From an uncultured Pseudomonadota bacterium (GTDB taxonomy: Bacteria > Myxococcota_A > UBA9042 > CAIXZC01), in assembly GCA_937884235.1 (NCBI GenBank), contig CALGBT010000517.1, forward strand, positions 1 to 6,122: DNA of 6,122 nucleotides. Direction: 5' to 3'. The notes below the pieces were generated by a model. That model was given only the letters and a program-made list of their open reading frames with translations. It was not told where the DNA came from and did no database searches. The translations under genes were made by a program, and so were the position numbers. How positions within the stretch are numbered: the stretch's first letter is position 1; every line of letters starts with the position of its first letter. Shown here one piece after another: positions 5,132 through 6,122 of this stretch.

Positions 5132-6122
5132 ATGGCGCATAAGGCTCTAGTACTGGATATCGGAAGCTACTCGGCCAAGAGCATAGCCTCCCGCATCCCC
5201 ATTGTAGGCTACGGAGTAGCGGGAGCGGCAGAGCAGGCTTGTGCCTCTGCACATGAGCCCAAGACCCGGCGCGCGGACCAGACCAGGGCAGCCCGGGAGT
5301 TACTCCCTGGCAAGAAGGTGGCGGGGGATTCCGTCACCGTGGTCATGCCCGCAGAAAGGGTACTCAACCGCTTTCTTGAGATGCCCTTCACTGAGCGCGC
5401 CAAGATCGATGCAACATTGGCATTCGAGCTGGAAAACCATGTGCCGCTGGCCGCTGATGAGTTTCTCTGTGACTACGTTATCCTCAGTAAGAAGAAGGAC
5501 GGAGCCGAGCTCTTTGTCTCGTTGATTCCCACCAGAGACGTGGATGAATTCCAAGAAGCCTTTGCGCAAAACAACATCGACCCCCGCGTACTGATTCATC
5601 AAGCGGTGGCCAACGCGCGCCTCAGCGAACTGCTGGTGGAACCATCCGCCAACCGCGTCGCCTTCATTGATATCGGCCACCGCAAAACCGTCATCACCAT
5701 CGTCGAGGAAGGTCAGTTTTCCGGCACGAGAGTAGTGATGCATGGCGGCTACGAACTGACCAGAGCACTGGCGGATCGGTTCGGGCAGAGCATGGAAGTC
5801 GCCGAGCAGGAGAAGCATGCGGCCCACCTCTTCCCGGCCGGAGATGGACTGGCCGTGGGACGCGTTCAGGAGACCGCCGACTGTCTTCGGGAGGGGCTGG
5901 CTCCGCTCTTTCGAGACATGCACCAGACATTTCGGGCGCTGGGCACCGTCGACGAGATCTACATCTTCGGTGGCAGTGCCCGCTTGAACGGGATAGACCG
6001 CGCCCTGGGAGAGGCTCTGGGCAAGCCGGTGACCAGGCTGCGACCATCGTTGCTGAAGATTGGCAACTCGCTTGATGACAGCCAACTCCAGTTCATCTCC
6101 GCAGTGGCAGCGGGCCTGGCCA
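5132..6122 (+). CDS. gspL: GspL, actin-fold cytoplasmic adaptor of the T2SS (PilM-like), C-terminus beyond window
   Basis: An ORF of 330 codons, open to the window end without a stop. The ATG at 5132 has GGAGGG (5117-5122) at 9 nt, inside the end of gspK. The visible part is the cytoplasmic actin/PilM-like domain: LVLDIGSYSAKS (6-17, phosphate-1-type motif), MPAERVLNRFLEMPFTERAK (72-91), FELENHVPLAADEFLCDYV (98-116), a second phosphate-type motif FIDIGHRKTVITI (178-190), a GYELTRALA segment (206-214) and the adenosine-type loop FGGSARLNGI (279-288). GspL binds the GspE N-terminal domain and anchors it to the inner membrane, and pairs with GspM through a periplasmic domain. The membrane helix and periplasmic ferredoxin-like domain expected after about residue 350 are not in the window. 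An alternative name is a PilM-family assembly protein; position after gspK favours GspL. Confidence 0.88.
   Translation, partial: MAHKALVLDIGSYSAKSIASRIPIVGYGVAGAAEQACASAHEPKTRRADQTRAARELLPGKKVAGDSVTVVMPAERVLNRFLEMPFTERAKIDATLAFELENHVPLAADEFLCDYVILSKKKDGAELFVSLIPTRDVDEFQEAFAQNNIDPRVLIHQAVANARLSELLVEPSANRVAFIDIGHRKTVITIVEEGQFSGTRVVMHGGYELTRALADRFGQSMEVAEQEKHAAHLFPAGDGLAVGRVQETADCLREGLAPLFRDMHQTFRALGTVDEIYIFGGSARLNGIDRALGEALGKPVTRLRPSLLKIGNSLDDSQLQFISAVAAGLA

Noticed and set aside
3640..5133. A 497-codon open frame on the - strand across gspJ and gspK.
   Set aside because: It is the antisense shadow of two clear pseudopilin genes with GC-rich third positions. Its translation is a Val/Asp/His/Leu-rich string with no recognisable domain, and no ribosome binding site or promoter is evident.
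5300..6085. A 261-codon - strand frame opposite gspL.
   Set aside because: The + strand frame from 5132 is open for 330 codons with actin-fold motifs; the reverse frame has no recognisable features.
1..6122. Search for internal promoters, terminators, tRNA/rRNA genes, insertion sequences and CRISPR repeats.
   Set aside because: The intergenic gaps are too short, and no hairpin followed by a T run, no inverted terminal repeats and no spaced direct repeats were seen.

Overview
The window is one continuous stretch of a type II secretion system (T2SS, general secretory pathway) operon, all on the + strand, in the canonical order gspE (last 13 codons) - gspF - gspG - gspH - gspI - gspJ - gspK - gspL (5' part, cut by the window end). 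Almost every base is coding. The largest gap between stop and start codon is 25 nt, and neighbouring genes are either a few bases apart or overlap: a 35 nt gspG/gspH overlap and ATGA stop/start overlaps at gspH/gspI and gspI/gspJ. No promoter, terminator, RNA gene, mobile element or CRISPR array is visible. The final ORF (gspL) is open to the last base.

The DNA is moderately GC-rich. GspG is short with an acidic end, GspI is very large, and GspL keeps PilM-like actin-fold motifs. Together with the full E-to-L order these suggest a Gram-negative bacterium of the former Deltaproteobacteria (Myxococcota or a relative). That placement is inference from gene character, not a database match.

Layout: positions 1-44 hold the end of the secretion ATPase GspE. 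Positions 56-1303 hold the polytopic inner-membrane platform protein GspF. Positions 1329-5127 hold five pseudopilins, each with a short basic leader and a prepilin peptidase site (G before M/F/V, then a hydrophobic helix): the major pseudopilin GspG and the minor pseudopilins GspH, GspI, GspJ and GspK. Positions 5132-6122 hold GspL, the cytoplasmic actin-like adaptor that links the GspE ATPase to the inner-membrane platform.

How they work together, from established T2SS knowledge: GspE hydrolyses ATP on a platform of GspF, GspL and GspM. This drives addition of GspG subunits to a periplasmic pseudopilus, which is initiated and capped by the GspH-I-J-K tip. The pseudopilus pushes folded exoproteins through the GspD secretin. 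gspC, gspD, the prepilin peptidase gspO and probably gspM/N lie outside the window.

The system itself is well known. The parts worth a second look are the GspI protein, more than twice the usual length, with a hydrophobic Met/Gly/Leu-rich insertion and a Gly/Ser tail; the cysteine pair around the calcium-type loop of GspG; the six cysteines of GspK; the PilM-like nucleotide motifs of GspL; and the out-of-frame gspG/gspH overlap.
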